A stretch of 64,000 nucleotides of DNA from Solidesulfovibrio carbinolicus (GCF_004135975.1 NZ_CP026538.1:2542001-2606000), one strand, 5' to 3'; counted from the first letter of the stretch, positions 17,252-25,780 are shown. The notes: a model not told the origin generated them from the letters alone. Translations and numbers: made by a program.

Positions 17252-18388
17252 ATGTCGGACGCGCCCCTGCCCACGTTTTTTCTGCCGGCCGAACGCCTCG
17301 AACAGCCGGCCATTGATGCTATTGCCCGGGATATCGCCCATTCTCCTTCGGCCCTGACCCTGGCGGCCATCCCCTTGGCGGTGGTCATTGTCAACGACAC
17401 CCGACAGATCGTCTACGCCAACGCCAAATTCCTGGCCTTGGCCAACCAGGATGACGCCTGCCACGTCATCGGCCAACGCATTGGCGAAGCCCTGGGCTGC
17501 GAACATGTGGACGACAACATCGGCGGTTGCGGCACCACCCGGTTTTGCCAGTACTGCGGCGCGGCCCAGGCCATCGTCAAAAGCCTTGAAGGCGAATGCG
17601 GCACCCAGGAATGCGCCATCAACCGGGTTGCGGCCTCAACGCTGGACGCGCTCAACCTGCAAGTATGGGCCGTGCCCATGGAGATTGAAGGCCACCAGCT
17701 GGTGCTCAACTCCGCCCTGGACATTGCCCATGAAAAAGCCCTGCGCGGTTTTGAACGCATCTTTTTCCACGACATCATCAACGCCGTCACCGGCATCAAG
17801 GGCATAAGCGACCTGCTGTCCCTGGAACTGCCCAACAACTATCTGCGGGAATTGGAACTGCTGCGCCGCTCCATTGACGATTTGCAAGACATCGTCGATA
17901 CCCAACGCGACTTTCTGGCTGTCGAGGCCAAGGAATACCGGCAAAACTACACGCGCCTTTATACCATCGACATTCTCAACTACCTGGCCTCCTACTGCCA
18001 GTCCTTCAACCACGGCGGCAAACGCCGCATCGACGTCGCGCCCCAGGCCGCAGCGAGGATTTTCTCCTCGGATCTGCGCATCATCCAGCGCATCATGGTC
18101 AATATGGTCAAAAACGCCCTTGAAGCGGCCGGCCCCGGGCAATCCGTGACCCTTGGCGCTGAGGAAACCGACCAGTGCGCTGTGCGGCTGTGGGTCGCCA
18201 ACCCCGGCATGATGCCCGAAGAGGTGCAACTGCGCCTGTTCGAGAAGGGGTTCTCCACCAAGGGCGAAGGCCGTGGGCTTGGGACCTACAGCATGCGCCT
18301 TTTTGCCCGCCAGTGCCTGGGCGGCGAGATCAGCTTCACTTCCACGGCCGAGGACGGCACGCGCTTTACCCTCGAACTGCCGGCCTGA
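17252..18388 (+). CDS. PAS-domain sensor histidine kinase with cysteine cluster
   Basis: 378-aa cytoplasmic kinase without membrane helices. A PAS domain (about 35-160) contains seven cysteines in 52 residues: Cys70, 83, 93, 99, 102, 116 and 121, with GCGTT and FCQYCGAA. The phospho-acceptor His is probably His173 in FFHDIINAV, and an HATPase domain (about 265-378) has N box NMVKNALEA and GRGLGTYSM. The cysteine set could bind a metal, Fe-S cluster or haem, or act as a redox switch. No response regulator is adjacent. The start has AGGATG upstream. Confidence 0.88.
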   Translation: MSDAPLPTFFLPAERLEQPAIDAIARDIAHSPSALTLAAIPLAVVIVNDTRQIVYANAKFLALANQDDACHVIGQRIGEALGCEHVDDNIGGCGTTRFCQYCGAAQAIVKSLEGECGTQECAINRVAASTLDALNLQVWAVPMEIEGHQLVLNSALDIAHEKALRGFERIFFHDIINAVTGIKGISDLLSLELPNNYLRELELLRRSIDDLQDIVDTQRDFLAVEAKEYRQNYTRLYTIDILNYLASYCQSFNHGGKRRIDVAPQAAARIFSSDLRIIQRIMVNMVKNALEAAGPGQSVTLGAEETDQCAVRLWVANPGMMPEEVQLRLFEKGFSTKGEGRGLGTYSMRLFARQCLGGEISFTSTAEDGTRFTLELPA

Positions 18389-18392
18389 CGCC

Positions 18393-19361
18393 ATGGACAC
18401 AACGGATTCGCGCCTCACGCGCATCAACAAGGCCTTGGCCTCGGCCGGCGTGTGCTCCCGGCGTCACGCCGACGACCTCATCGCCGCCGGACGGGTCACG
18501 GTCAACGGGGCCGTGGTCACCGAGGCCGGGCTTCGCATCGACCCTGCCCGCGACGCCCTGGCCGTGGACGGCGCGCCGGTCAATCTGGCTGTGGAAATGC
18601 CGGTGACCCTGGCGCTGCATAAAAAGCCCGGCGTGGTGACCACGGCCAGCGATCCCGAAGGCCGGCCCACGGTCTTTGACGGCCTGCCCGAGCCCTGGCG
18701 CGGCAAGCGCCTGTTTCCGGTGGGGCGGCTGGACTATTTTTCCGAAGGCTTGCTTTTGCTCACCACCGACGGCGAGCTGGCCCTGCGCCTGACCCATCCG
18801 CGCTGGCACGTGCCCAAGCGCTATAGGGTCACCGTGCGCGGCCGGGTGACGCCGGACATGCTTGGCATCATGGCCCGGGGCATGCGCCTGGCCGAGGGCG
18901 AGCGCCTGGCTCCGGTGGCCGCCCGCCTCGTCGAGGGGCCGGCCCAGGACCGATCGATTCTTGAAATGGAGCTGCATCAAGGCGTCAATCGCCAGATCCG
19001 GCGCATGTGCCGTGATTTGGGCCTGACCGTGCTGCGCCTGGCCCGGGTCAGCCAAGGGCCGGTGGCGCTGGGCGACTTGTCGCCGGGGGCCTGCCGCGAA
19101 CTGGCTCCGACCGAACTGGCCGCCCTGCGCCAATCGGTGGCTTTAGATGCACCTGACGTCGCGTCACCCCCGCCACCGCCCTGGCAGGCAGCCGGGGGCG
19201 ATACGACGCGCCCGCCGCGTCCGGCCCGTCCTCCCCAGGCCAGCGGCAAACGGCCGGAAACCAAGGCCAGCGGCGGCAAGACCGGGACAGGACCGCGCCG
19301 TGACGGCCAGCCTGCGCCGCGCCGCGACCGCCCTGCCCGACGTCGCGGCCAATCTTCGTAA
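18393..19361 (+). CDS. RsuA/RluB-family pseudouridine synthase
   Basis: 322-aa rRNA pseudouridine synthase. An N-terminal S4 RNA-binding domain (INKALASAGVCSRRHADDLI) precedes the catalytic domain, with Asp114 in VGRLDYFSEGLLLL and the RQIRRMCRDLGL motif. A disordered Pro/Arg/Lys-rich tail of about 65 residues follows, probably for RNA binding. It starts 4 nt after the histidine kinase stop, so the two are likely cotranscribed. RluB (U2605 of 23S) versus RsuA cannot be separated here. Confidence 0.92.
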   Translation: MDTTDSRLTRINKALASAGVCSRRHADDLIAAGRVTVNGAVVTEAGLRIDPARDALAVDGAPVNLAVEMPVTLALHKKPGVVTTASDPEGRPTVFDGLPEPWRGKRLFPVGRLDYFSEGLLLLTTDGELALRLTHPRWHVPKRYRVTVRGRVTPDMLGIMARGMRLAEGERLAPVAARLVEGPAQDRSILEMELHQGVNRQIRRMCRDLGLTVLRLARVSQGPVALGDLSPGACRELAPTELAALRQSVALDAPDVASPPPPPWQAAGGDTTRPPRPARPPQASGKRPETKASGGKTGTGPRRDGQPAPRRDRPARRRGQSS

Positions 19362-19406
19362 TATCCACGCCACGGTTTCGTCGAAGAAGCCTGGCGCCCA
19401 TCCATC

Positions 19407-19443
19407 AAAAACCCGCCCGAGCTTCAAGCCCGGGCGGGTTTTT
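19407..19443. terminator. Rho-independent terminator, bidirectional
   Basis: AAAAACCCGCCCG and its complement CGGGCGGGTTTTT flank an 11-nt loop, giving A and T runs on both sides. It lies between the pseudouridine synthase gene (+) and the hydrolase gene (-), serving both convergent transcripts. Confidence 0.88.
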
Positions 19444-19485
19444 GCGTTATCGGCAACGGCTGAACGCGCCATGGATGGGCCGGCC

Positions 19486-20349
19486 TCAAGCGTCGGGGAA
19501 GCCGGACAGGAAGGCGGCCACGGCCTGCTGGGCCTGCCCTCTGTGGCTGAAGATGGCGGCGTGTTCACCGCCGGCCAGGGCGACCAGCCGCGCCCCGGGG
19601 ATGCGCTCGGCCAGTTGCTTGCCATGGGCGGCAAAGGGCACATGGGGATCGGCCGTGCCGTGAACGACCAGGGTCGGCACGGCGATGTCCTCCAGGGGAT
19701 AGTCGCGGCTGCGGGTCACGTCCACGTCGTTGACGGTCCCGGCCAGCCGCTCCCCCAGGCGAGACCGCGTCTGGGCCGAGAGTTCCGCGAAAAGGGCCAA
19801 GGCCTCGGGATCGTTCATGACGGCCCGATGCGAGGCCGGATCGCGAAAGCCGCGCTTGACCGCTTGTTCGGGAGAGGCGGCTTTCGGGCGCATGAGCGAC
19901 CCCAGCCGGGGGAACCGGGCCGCCAGACGCAGTATGTGCCAGGCCAGGGGCAAGCGTTCCGTGATGCGCCCGGAGCAGGTGGAAACCAGCATCAAACCGC
20001 GTGTCAGGCGCGGATGGCGAAGCGCCAGATGCAGGGCGCAGGGGCCGCCGCCCGAGACGGTCATGACCGCCGCAGGCCCAACAGCCAGCTGGGTAAGGAG
20101 GGCGGCGCACAGGTCGGCCTGGGCTTCGGGCGCCTCCCGGACGCCCAGGGGCGTGCCCAGGTAGCCCGGACGCGATACGGCCAGAACTCGCCAGCCCTCG
20201 GGCGCCAGCAACCGGCCCAGGATCGCGCTTTGGTCGAAGCCGCCCATGGCTCCGTGCAGACACAACAGCGGTGGGCCGTCGCCGTAAGCGGCGTACTCCA
20301 CCGGACCAAGAGACGTCTCAATGCGGCAGGGGGACAATCCGGCGTTCAT
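19486..20349 (-). CDS. Alpha/beta hydrolase
   Basis: 287-aa alpha/beta-hydrolase fold protein. An oxyanion motif LHGAMGGFDQ precedes nucleophile Ser99 in MTVSGGGP. Asp is in VVHGTADPHVP and His in AGGEHAAIFSHR, completing the triad. The nucleophile elbow is VSGGG, slightly unlike GxSxG but seen in the family. The ATG overlaps the stop of the DUF2087 gene by 4 nt (ATGA). The substrate is unknown. Confidence 0.86.
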   Translation of the reverse strand: MNAGLSPCRIETSLGPVEYAAYGDGPPLLCLHGAMGGFDQSAILGRLLAPEGWRVLAVSRPGYLGTPLGVREAPEAQADLCAALLTQLAVGPAAVMTVSGGGPCALHLALRHPRLTRGLMLVSTCSGRITERLPLAWHILRLAARFPRLGSLMRPKAASPEQAVKRGFRDPASHRAVMNDPEALALFAELSAQTRSRLGERLAGTVNDVDVTRSRDYPLEDIAVPTLVVHGTADPHVPFAAHGKQLAERIPGARLVALAGGEHAAIFSHRGQAQQAVAAFLSGFPDA

Positions 20350-20915
20350 CGTGGCGTCTCCCCGGCTTCACCCACCCGGCCCAGGCGGCGGATGAGCTCC
20401 CGGCCGGTGGCCTCGGGCCGGGCTTCCACCCGCCGGTACTCCCGGCAATCCGGGGTACGGGCCAGCAAGCCGCCGTCGCACAGCATCCGTCGCAACAGCG
20501 CGGCGTCGCCAAAGGTGTGGCAGGCCTCCAGGCAGGCGTTGACCGCCTTTTCCGTCATGATCTGCCGGGCTGGCAGGCGCGACCAGAGCAACCACAAGAT
20601 CACTTGCTGTTCGCTCCACTTGGAGGGCCAGCGCACCAGGCGGCCGGCAGCGTCGAAGTGGCGCAGGAGCCGGCGCAGCCGGGCGTAATCCACGGGCTGC
20701 GCCGGTACGGCCGGGGCGGCAGGCGCGTCGAGGCGGGTTTGCGCCTTGGCGTTGGCCCGGAAGTGCTGGAAATTGCGGCAGCCGGCTGCCCGGGCCAGGA
20801 TGTTGAGCATCTCGACATGGCCGGGCGTGCCCTCGGCGTCGGCGAGGCCGCCGCGCAGGGCCTTGGCCAAGGCGGAAATGTCGTCCACGGAAAAGGGAAA
20901 AGACTCTCGTGACAT
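20346..20915 (-). CDS. DUF2087 domain protein
   Basis: 189-aa protein. The C-terminal half (about 90-165) matches DUF2087: GRLVRWPSKWSEQQVILW, TEKAVNACLEACHTFGD and ALLRRMLCDGGLLARTPD. This has the look of a winged-helix-like regulator. The N-terminus (FSVDDISALAKALRGGL) is helical. In some organisms DUF2087 is fused to regulatory domains, so a transcription-factor role for itself and the overlapping hydrolase is possible but inferred. AAGGA precedes the ATG. Confidence 0.78.
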   Translation of the reverse strand: MSRESFPFSVDDISALAKALRGGLADAEGTPGHVEMLNILARAAGCRNFQHFRANAKAQTRLDAPAAPAVPAQPVDYARLRRLLRHFDAAGRLVRWPSKWSEQQVILWLLWSRLPARQIMTEKAVNACLEACHTFGDAALLRRMLCDGGLLARTPDCREYRRVEARPEATGRELIRRLGRVGEAGETPR

Positions 20916-21108
20916 CGCTTATCCTTGCAAGCGTGCCTGTCCGGGAAGGAGGATGTCGGTGGTCGCCGGCTTCCGACGCGGCACGGGATAAGGTGTCGGT
21001 GCGGAATGGAGAAACGCGGCAGGTTTAGCTCCCCTTGCGGGGCGGCGACGCCTGGGTGAACTGCCGACCGGTCCGGGGATTACGACAAGCGGCCCGGCCT
21101 TGGCAAGC

Positions 21109-21142
21109 AAAAAACCGCCGCGACCTGTCCGGTCGCGGCGGT
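21109..21142 (-). terminator. Rho-independent terminator of the suf operon
   Basis: On the minus strand, ACCGCCGCGACC pairs with GGTCGCGGCGGT around a 5-nt loop and is followed by a T run. It lies about 145 nt past the sufBD stop. Confidence 0.85.
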
Positions 21143-21184
21143 TGGCGTGCGTATGCGAGACATCAGCATTCGCCGTAGAAGGAC

Positions 21185-21247
21185 GCCTCCGGCGGCCAGG
21201 GCTTTGCCCTGGCCCCACCGGGGGGATCATCCCCCCGGACCCCGGCA
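21185..21247. repeat. Dispersed GCCTCCGG-tagged hairpin, copy 2 (double hairpin)
   Basis: Longest copy. GCCTCCGGC is followed by GGCCAGGGC-TTT-GCCCTGGCC (21194-21214), then a 21-nt perfect inverted repeat (21218-21238) identical to copy 1, ending in GGACCCCGG. It sits between the sufBD stop and its terminator. Confidence 0.82.
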
Positions 21248-21286
21248 AGGTGAATTGCGCACGTCCCTCGTATGGTCGAACTCCGT

Positions 21287-22444
21287 TTAGAACATGTCCT
21301 TTTCGGATTCGCTGATGGTGGCCTCGATGACGTCCTGCAATTCCTTGGGCAAGCCCATGATGTCCACGTTGAGGAAGCCCCGGACGATGGTGGAGGTGGC
21401 CTCCTCCTCGTCGAGTCCCCGGGCCATCAGGTATTCGATCTCTTCCTGGGCGATCTTGCCCACCGCCGCCTCATGGGACAACTCCACGCCGTCCACCGAG
21501 CCGAGCAGTTCCGGGATGGCGTGGATGACGCCGCCGCCGAGAATAAGCCCCTTGCACTCCAGATGGCCCTTGGCCGGCACGGAATTGCCGCCGATAAATC
21601 CGCGGGCGATGATGGTGCCGCCCGAAGCGATGGTGCGGGAGATGATCTCGCCCTTGGTGTCCGGGGCGTTGAGTTCGATGCGGCTGCCGGTGTCCACATG
21701 GGAGCCCTTGGGCGCGACGATGACGGAATTAAACCGCGCCACCGCCCCTTGGCCATTCAAACGGATGACCGGGTAGGACTGGAGATCCTTGACGGGCTTA
21801 AGCAGCACGTAGTTGTTGATGAAAACGCCCCCCTCTTCCACCGTGCCGCCGGTGCGTGGCCGCACCACCGTGGACTCGGCCCAGTTGTGGATCATGGTGA
21901 AGGTGAGCTTGGCGTTCTTGCCGACGAAAATCTCGGTAATGCCCAGGTGGGCCGCGCCCTTGGAGCCGTGGGCCACCGAGCAGCCGGTGATGATGTGCAG
22001 TTCGGAATCGTCCTCGACGATGATGACGTTGTGGACGTTCTGGCCGATCATGTCGCCTTTGAGGAACAGGCACGACTGCACCGGCTCGGCCACCTTGGCG
22101 CCCTTTTCGGTGCGCACGAAGTAGCCTCCGTGGAGATTCTCGGCCGCCGACCGGGTGAACTCGTCCTTGTCCTTGTCCACCTGGGTCCAGTAATATTGCG
22201 GCAGGCCGTCGTACTTGGCCAGAGCGTCCTTGATGTCCAGGACTTCCACGCCCTTTTGCAGGCTTTTGCAATGCACCCGGCCGTGGTCCACCTGAAGATA
22301 GGAGCCGGCGCGCTCGCGCTCTTCCACGTCGATGCCGGACATGAGCATCTCGGCCTTGTCGGCGGCGTCGAGAGTGCGCAGATCAGCGATTTCGCCAAGG
22401 GTCGAGCCGGAAAACCGGAAATCCTTGAGTTCGATCTTTTCCAT
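21287..22444 (-). CDS. SufB/SufD-family Fe-S cluster scaffold protein
   Basis: 385-aa member of the SufBD family, scaffold partner of the SufC ATPase for Fe-S cluster assembly. The parallel beta-helix core is recognisable (GCSVAHGSKGAAHLGITE, HVDTGSRIELN), with C-terminal HEAAVGKIAQEEIEYLMARG, the usual SufC-contact region. Only one SufB/D gene follows sufC, and no sufS, sufU or sufE is present, so this resembles the minimal SufBC-type system of anaerobes. Start chosen at MEKIELK; AAGGA lies upstream. Confidence 0.9.
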   Translation of the reverse strand: MEKIELKDFRFSGSTLGEIADLRTLDAADKAEMLMSGIDVEERERAGSYLQVDHGRVHCKSLQKGVEVLDIKDALAKYDGLPQYYWTQVDKDKDEFTRSAAENLHGGYFVRTEKGAKVAEPVQSCLFLKGDMIGQNVHNVIIVEDDSELHIITGCSVAHGSKGAAHLGITEIFVGKNAKLTFTMIHNWAESTVVRPRTGGTVEEGGVFINNYVLLKPVKDLQSYPVIRLNGQGAVARFNSVIVAPKGSHVDTGSRIELNAPDTKGEIISRTIASGGTIIARGFIGGNSVPAKGHLECKGLILGGGVIHAIPELLGSVDGVELSHEAAVGKIAQEEIEYLMARGLDEEEATSTIVRGFLNVDIMGLPKELQDVIEATISESEKDMF

Positions 22445-22528
22445 GGCATGGCTTCCTTGGGCTCGTGTCGCGGCCACGAAACGCGCCTCGGGCGCTTCGC
22501 GGCCAACAAACTAAAACCCTTAATTTTT

Positions 22529-22556
22529 CTTAAAAAATACTGGCGTATTTTTTAAG
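22529..22556. promoter_or_regulatory. AT-rich perfect inverted repeat between sufC and sufBD
   Basis: CTTAAAAAATAC-TGGC-GTATTTTTTAAG: 12-bp arms around a 4-nt loop, beginning just beyond the sufC stop (22567) and upstream of sufBD. It could be an attenuator, an mRNA processing/stability hairpin that sets the sufC:sufBD ratio, or an operator. It is very AT-rich for this genome. Confidence 0.6.
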
Positions 22557-22566
22557 GGACGCGACA

Positions 22567-23328
22567 CTAGTTGAGGCAGCGGACGCATTCCTGGTAGCCG
22601 TGCTGGCTGATGTGGTCCAGGATGTCGCGGGGGTTGGCCTCGCAGCACAGGTGGCCGTTATACAGCACCTGCCCTCTGTCGGCGTTCAAATATTCGAGGA
22701 TGTAGCCGGTATGGGTGATGATCAGCCCCGAGACCGGACGCCGCAGCGCCCGCTGCTGCTTCATGCTGGCCCCGGCCCGAGGTTCCAGACCGGCGGTCAG
22801 GACTTCGCGCACGGTATGGCCGATGAGCTTCATGTTCTCCAGGTCGACGCCGGATTCCGGCTCGTCGAACAGGAGCAGATAGGGCTTCTGGGCCATGAGC
22901 TGGAGCAGTTCCGAGCGTTTGATCTCGCCGCCGGAGAAACCGGCGTTGACGTCGCGCTCCAGGAACTCGTCCATGTTGACCTTGCGGGCCAAGGCGTCCA
23001 CGTCGATCTCGCCCTGGCGCGAGCACATGCGCACCAGATGGCGGGTCTTTAAACCGTGGATGGTGGGCGGACGCTGAAACGACATGCCCACGCCCAACCG
23101 CGCCCGCTCGTAGATGGGGGCGTGGGTGATGTCGTGGCCGCGAAAGAGGATGCGCCCTTTGGTGATTTCGTAGTTGCCAAAGCCCATGAGCGTCATGAGC
23201 AAGGTGGTCTTGCCCGAGCCGTTGGGGCCAAACAGGATGAAGGTTTCGTTGTCGGCAATGTGCAGGTTGATGCCGGAAAGCACCTCGCGCTCGCCGATTT
23301 TGACGTGCAAGTCTTCGATGCGAAGCAT
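22567..23328 (-). CDS. sufC: SufC-type Fe-S assembly ATPase
   Basis: 253-aa ABC-type ATPase of the SUF machinery. Walker A GPNGSGKT at 34-41, Q-loop SFQRPP, signature FSGGEIKRSELLQ, Walker B LLLFDEPESGVD and the ITHTGYIL H-loop are all intact. An extra stretch after the Walker B (about 185-205, EPRAGASMKQQRALRRP) is longer than in E. coli SufC. GAGGGA precedes the ATG. It is followed by the single SufB/D gene. Confidence 0.94.
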   Translation of the reverse strand: MLRIEDLHVKIGEREVLSGINLHIADNETFILFGPNGSGKTTLLMTLMGFGNYEITKGRILFRGHDITHAPIYERARLGVGMSFQRPPTIHGLKTRHLVRMCSRQGEIDVDALARKVNMDEFLERDVNAGFSGGEIKRSELLQLMAQKPYLLLFDEPESGVDLENMKLIGHTVREVLTAGLEPRAGASMKQQRALRRPVSGLIITHTGYILEYLNADRGQVLYNGHLCCEANPRDILDHISQHGYQECVRCLN

Positions 23329-23444
23329 GATTCCCTCGCTTTTTGCGCCTTATTTGGCGTTGCTCCGCCTGGGGTCTACGGAAAAACCCCGGCAAAGTCC
23401 ACTCATGGAGTCGGAAAGGGTCCAGCCGGTGGACCGAGCGGGGA

Positions 23445-23813
23445 TCAGTGGGCGTCGTAGGCGCGGATGATGGCCGCCAGCTCGTCGCAGTCGTAGGGCT
23501 TGGCCAGATAATGGCGCACGCCGTGGCGTTTGAAGAAATCGATGTGCTGGCGCACACCGTAGCCCGTCAACACCACGATGGGAATGGCATTGACAGATTC
23601 GTCGGCCATGCGCACCCGGCCGATGAACTCACGGCCGTCGATTTCGGGCAGGCGCATGTCGAGAAGCACCAGATCGAAGCGTTCCCGGATGACCGCTTCC
23701 AGGGCGCTTTTGCCGTTGTCGGCCAGGGTGATGCGGTGGCCTTCGTCTTCAAGGGTCTGGCAGGCCAGGGTGGCGTGATTGACGTCGTCTTCGGCAAGCA
23801 AAATACGCAACAT
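23445..23813 (-). CDS. Single-domain response regulator
   Basis: 122-aa stand-alone receiver with acidic pair E8-D9-D10, phospho-acceptor Asp52 (LVLLDMRLPEIDG), T/V switch region VVLTGYG and Lys in LAKPYD. No output domain is present, so it acts as a phosphorelay intermediate or CheY-like effector. It lies 116 nt upstream of sufC on the same strand; a 6-bp hairpin (GGTCCA-GCCGG-TGGACC) lies between them. Confidence 0.9.
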   Translation of the reverse strand: MLRILLAEDDVNHATLACQTLEDEGHRITLADNGKSALEAVIRERFDLVLLDMRLPEIDGREFIGRVRMADESVNAIPIVVLTGYGVRQHIDFFKRHGVRHYLAKPYDCDELAAIIRAYDAH

Positions 23814-23930
23814 AAATTGCCGTTCCTCCCTGCTTAGTCGAAGCAGGAAACATGCCGTTTTCGACCATACAACAATCAGCTGAATTCATGAATATTTATG
23901 CCAGGCACGATCGTTTTGAGGAGAAAATAA

Positions 23931-23953
23931 TCCTGTTTTACGACAAAACAGGA
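23931..23953. terminator. Possible terminator hairpin after the acyltransferase gene
   Basis: TCCTGTTTT-ACGAC-AAAACAGGA: perfect 9-bp arms in a 270-nt AT-rich gap. On the minus strand it is followed by TTATTTTC, so it may end the acyltransferase transcript. The rest of the gap should hold the promoter of the orphan receiver gene. Confidence 0.45.
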
Positions 23954-24087
23954 AAAGCATTTAATCCTTTTTATCAGATTTCCCGTGCCCCAGGCAAGCC
24001 CCGTCCCTAAACGCGCCACCATGCCGCTCTGCCGCGCACGCAGCCCGGCGTTTCCTCTACGCCGGCCAAAGCCGTCAAGGCAGCCGC

Positions 24088-25197
24088 TCAGGCTCGACGT
24101 GGAGTGACCGCCCGAGCGCCCACGGCGAAGCCGTAGAAACGGGGAACAAGCTTGGAGAGCGCCTCGGCCACAAGCCACAGTCCGAAAATGACGACAAACC
24201 CGCTGCCGAAATAGAAGACCACCTGCTGCGCGTCGCCGACCGGCCGCCAGACGGCCAGAAGCTTCGTTTGCAGCACGGACATGGTCGGCTCATGGGCCAG
24301 ATAGACGAAAAAGCTGTGCCGGCCCATGCGGGACAGCAGCTTGCTGTCGCGGATCAGGGAAAAGGCCGAGGCCCGCCAAAACGCGGCGATGCCCAGGACC
24401 AGGTTGGCCTTGAAGCAAAATTGGCGCACGCCCTCGTCGGTAAAGCCCAGGGGCGTCCAGCAAACCAGCACAACGGTCAGCAGGCCAAAAGCCCAACTCG
24501 CCGTCCGCTGCCACCAGGAGACGCCGGCAAGGGGCAACCGGATGCGGGCAGCCAACCCGCCGAGATAGAAGGCGAACATGTCGCCGGCATAGGAATACGG
24601 CCCTTCGGACAGGCCGGTCCAGAGGAGAAAAAAGGCGATGAGGCCCACGCCGGGAGCTTCCTTGAAAAAGACCAGAAAGACCGGCGAGACCAGGAAGACG
24701 ACAAGCAAGTCGCGCAAAAACCACAACGGATAGTTGATGGGCGTGGTGCCAAGGCCAAAAGTCTTGGTGAAAAGTCCTTCGCCGACCAGGAAATTCCACG
24801 AGCCCATCATCTCGATGCTGCCGACAAAATAGAACCAGGCGGCCAGGCCGGCGTTAAACAGGATATAGGGCACGAGCACCGAAACGAATTTCTTGCGCAA
24901 CATGTCGCCGTAGGCGGCCAGGGACAGGTCGAACTTGCGCAGAAACAAAAAGCCGGAGATGGCGAAAAACAGCGGCACGGCCACGAAATCCACATGGCCG
25001 TTAAGGACTTCGAGCATCAGCGTGGCCAAGGGGCCAGTCTCGCCGGCAATGCGCACGGTGATGCCGCGCGCGCCGTGGGCCAGGACAATAAGGCCGATGA
25101 GAATGATGCGCAGCACCTCGATGCGCTTGGAAACGTCGCGGTCAATGGGGTCATGGACCGGCCCGAGCCTCCAGGCCGGCTTGGCGGATTCGATCAC
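24088..25197 (-). CDS. Acyltransferase family 3 membrane protein
   Basis: 369-aa polytopic inner-membrane O-acyltransferase-like protein with about ten hydrophobic helices. The N-terminal helix carries IVLAHGARG with His41, the usual active-site His of OafA/WecH-type enzymes, followed by VPLFFAISGFLFLRKF. C-terminal FFVYLAHEP is also typical. It probably acylates a cell-surface sugar or lipid. GTG start with GGAG 8 nt upstream. A small gene lies 42 nt upstream on the same strand. Confidence 0.88.
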   Translation of the reverse strand: MIESAKPAWRLGPVHDPIDRDVSKRIEVLRIILIGLIVLAHGARGITVRIAGETGPLATLMLEVLNGHVDFVAVPLFFAISGFLFLRKFDLSLAAYGDMLRKKFVSVLVPYILFNAGLAAWFYFVGSIEMMGSWNFLVGEGLFTKTFGLGTTPINYPLWFLRDLLVVFLVSPVFLVFFKEAPGVGLIAFFLLWTGLSEGPYSYAGDMFAFYLGGLAARIRLPLAGVSWWQRTASWAFGLLTVVLVCWTPLGFTDEGVRQFCFKANLVLGIAAFWRASAFSLIRDSKLLSRMGRHSFFVYLAHEPTMSVLQTKLLAVWRPVGDAQQVVFYFGSGFVVIFGLWLVAEALSKLVPRFYGFAVGARAVTPRRA

Positions 25198-25239
25198 GGG
25201 GGTGAACTCCTGGTCGTGCGCCGCGGGACGCGGCGTGGA

Positions 25240-25443
25240 TCAATGGGCGTAGGCGAGCATCTTACGCAGTCGGGCCGGGGTCACGGAATAGCCCTCTTCA
25301 CGCAGGATGCGCACGAAGCTGTCGATGATGCACTGCGTGGCAAAGTCTTTCTTCGTGATGCTTTGGGAATGCATGATCTCCCGCAGCACGAGATCAATCA
25401 TGTAGACGCAGTGGGCGATTTCCTTGATATCCTTGTCCGGCAT
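25240..25443 (-). CDS. Small protein of unknown function (67 aa)
   Basis: 67-aa helical protein (MPDKDIKEIAHCVYMIDL...) with two Cys. No recognisable family. Codon choice is plausible and it precedes the acyltransferase gene by 42 nt on the same strand. The ribosome binding site is weak (GAGATGGT). Confidence 0.6.
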   Translation of the reverse strand: MPDKDIKEIAHCVYMIDLVLREIMHSQSITKKDFATQCIIDSFVRILREEGYSVTPARLRKMLAYAH

Positions 25444-25780
25444 ACCATCTCACAGGCGAGTGCGGCCTTGGGAATCAGGCCTCGGCACCGGCAAAAACTC
25501 CGCCGAAAGCCTAACCGCCAAGGCATCATTGCCTTTTTCCACCGTGATGGCAACCATGAGACCATCCAGCTCGGCAGGCCGACGATCAAGCGCAAATCCG
25601 TCTTTCGCCCTTTCCCAGCCTCAAGCAGAAGGAGCCTGGAAAGCCATGCGCAAGGCGGCGACTGAAGGATCGGCAACAAGCCGATGCACGGAAGGAAAAG
25701 GCCGCAAGAGATTACGGGGCTTTGCCGATGGGAGTCCCCGGCCGCCAGGGACCGGCCCCGGCAGCAGCAGGAAACTGGCG
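25444..25780. other. Noncoding stretch
   Basis: 337 nt without a credible gene on either strand; the open frames crossing it have low-complexity, Arg/Ser-rich translations. It contains a short hairpin AAGGCA-TCAT-TGCC followed by a T5 run (25520-25538, plus strand) that could terminate a small transcript. No known riboswitch was recognised. Confidence 0.55.

Larger units (their letters stand above)
20916..21286. other. Intergenic region between DUF2087 gene and suf genes
   Basis: 371 nt with no credible gene. It carries the promoter side of the DUF2087 gene, a strong terminator (21109-21142) and a two-hairpin repeat element (21185-21247). Confidence 0.7.

Noticed and set aside
25470-25540. 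c-di-GMP-I riboswitch-like segment (GGCAAAAAC, GAAAGCC)
   Set aside because: The conserved paired elements of GEMM are missing, and no suitable downstream gene lies on the plus strand.
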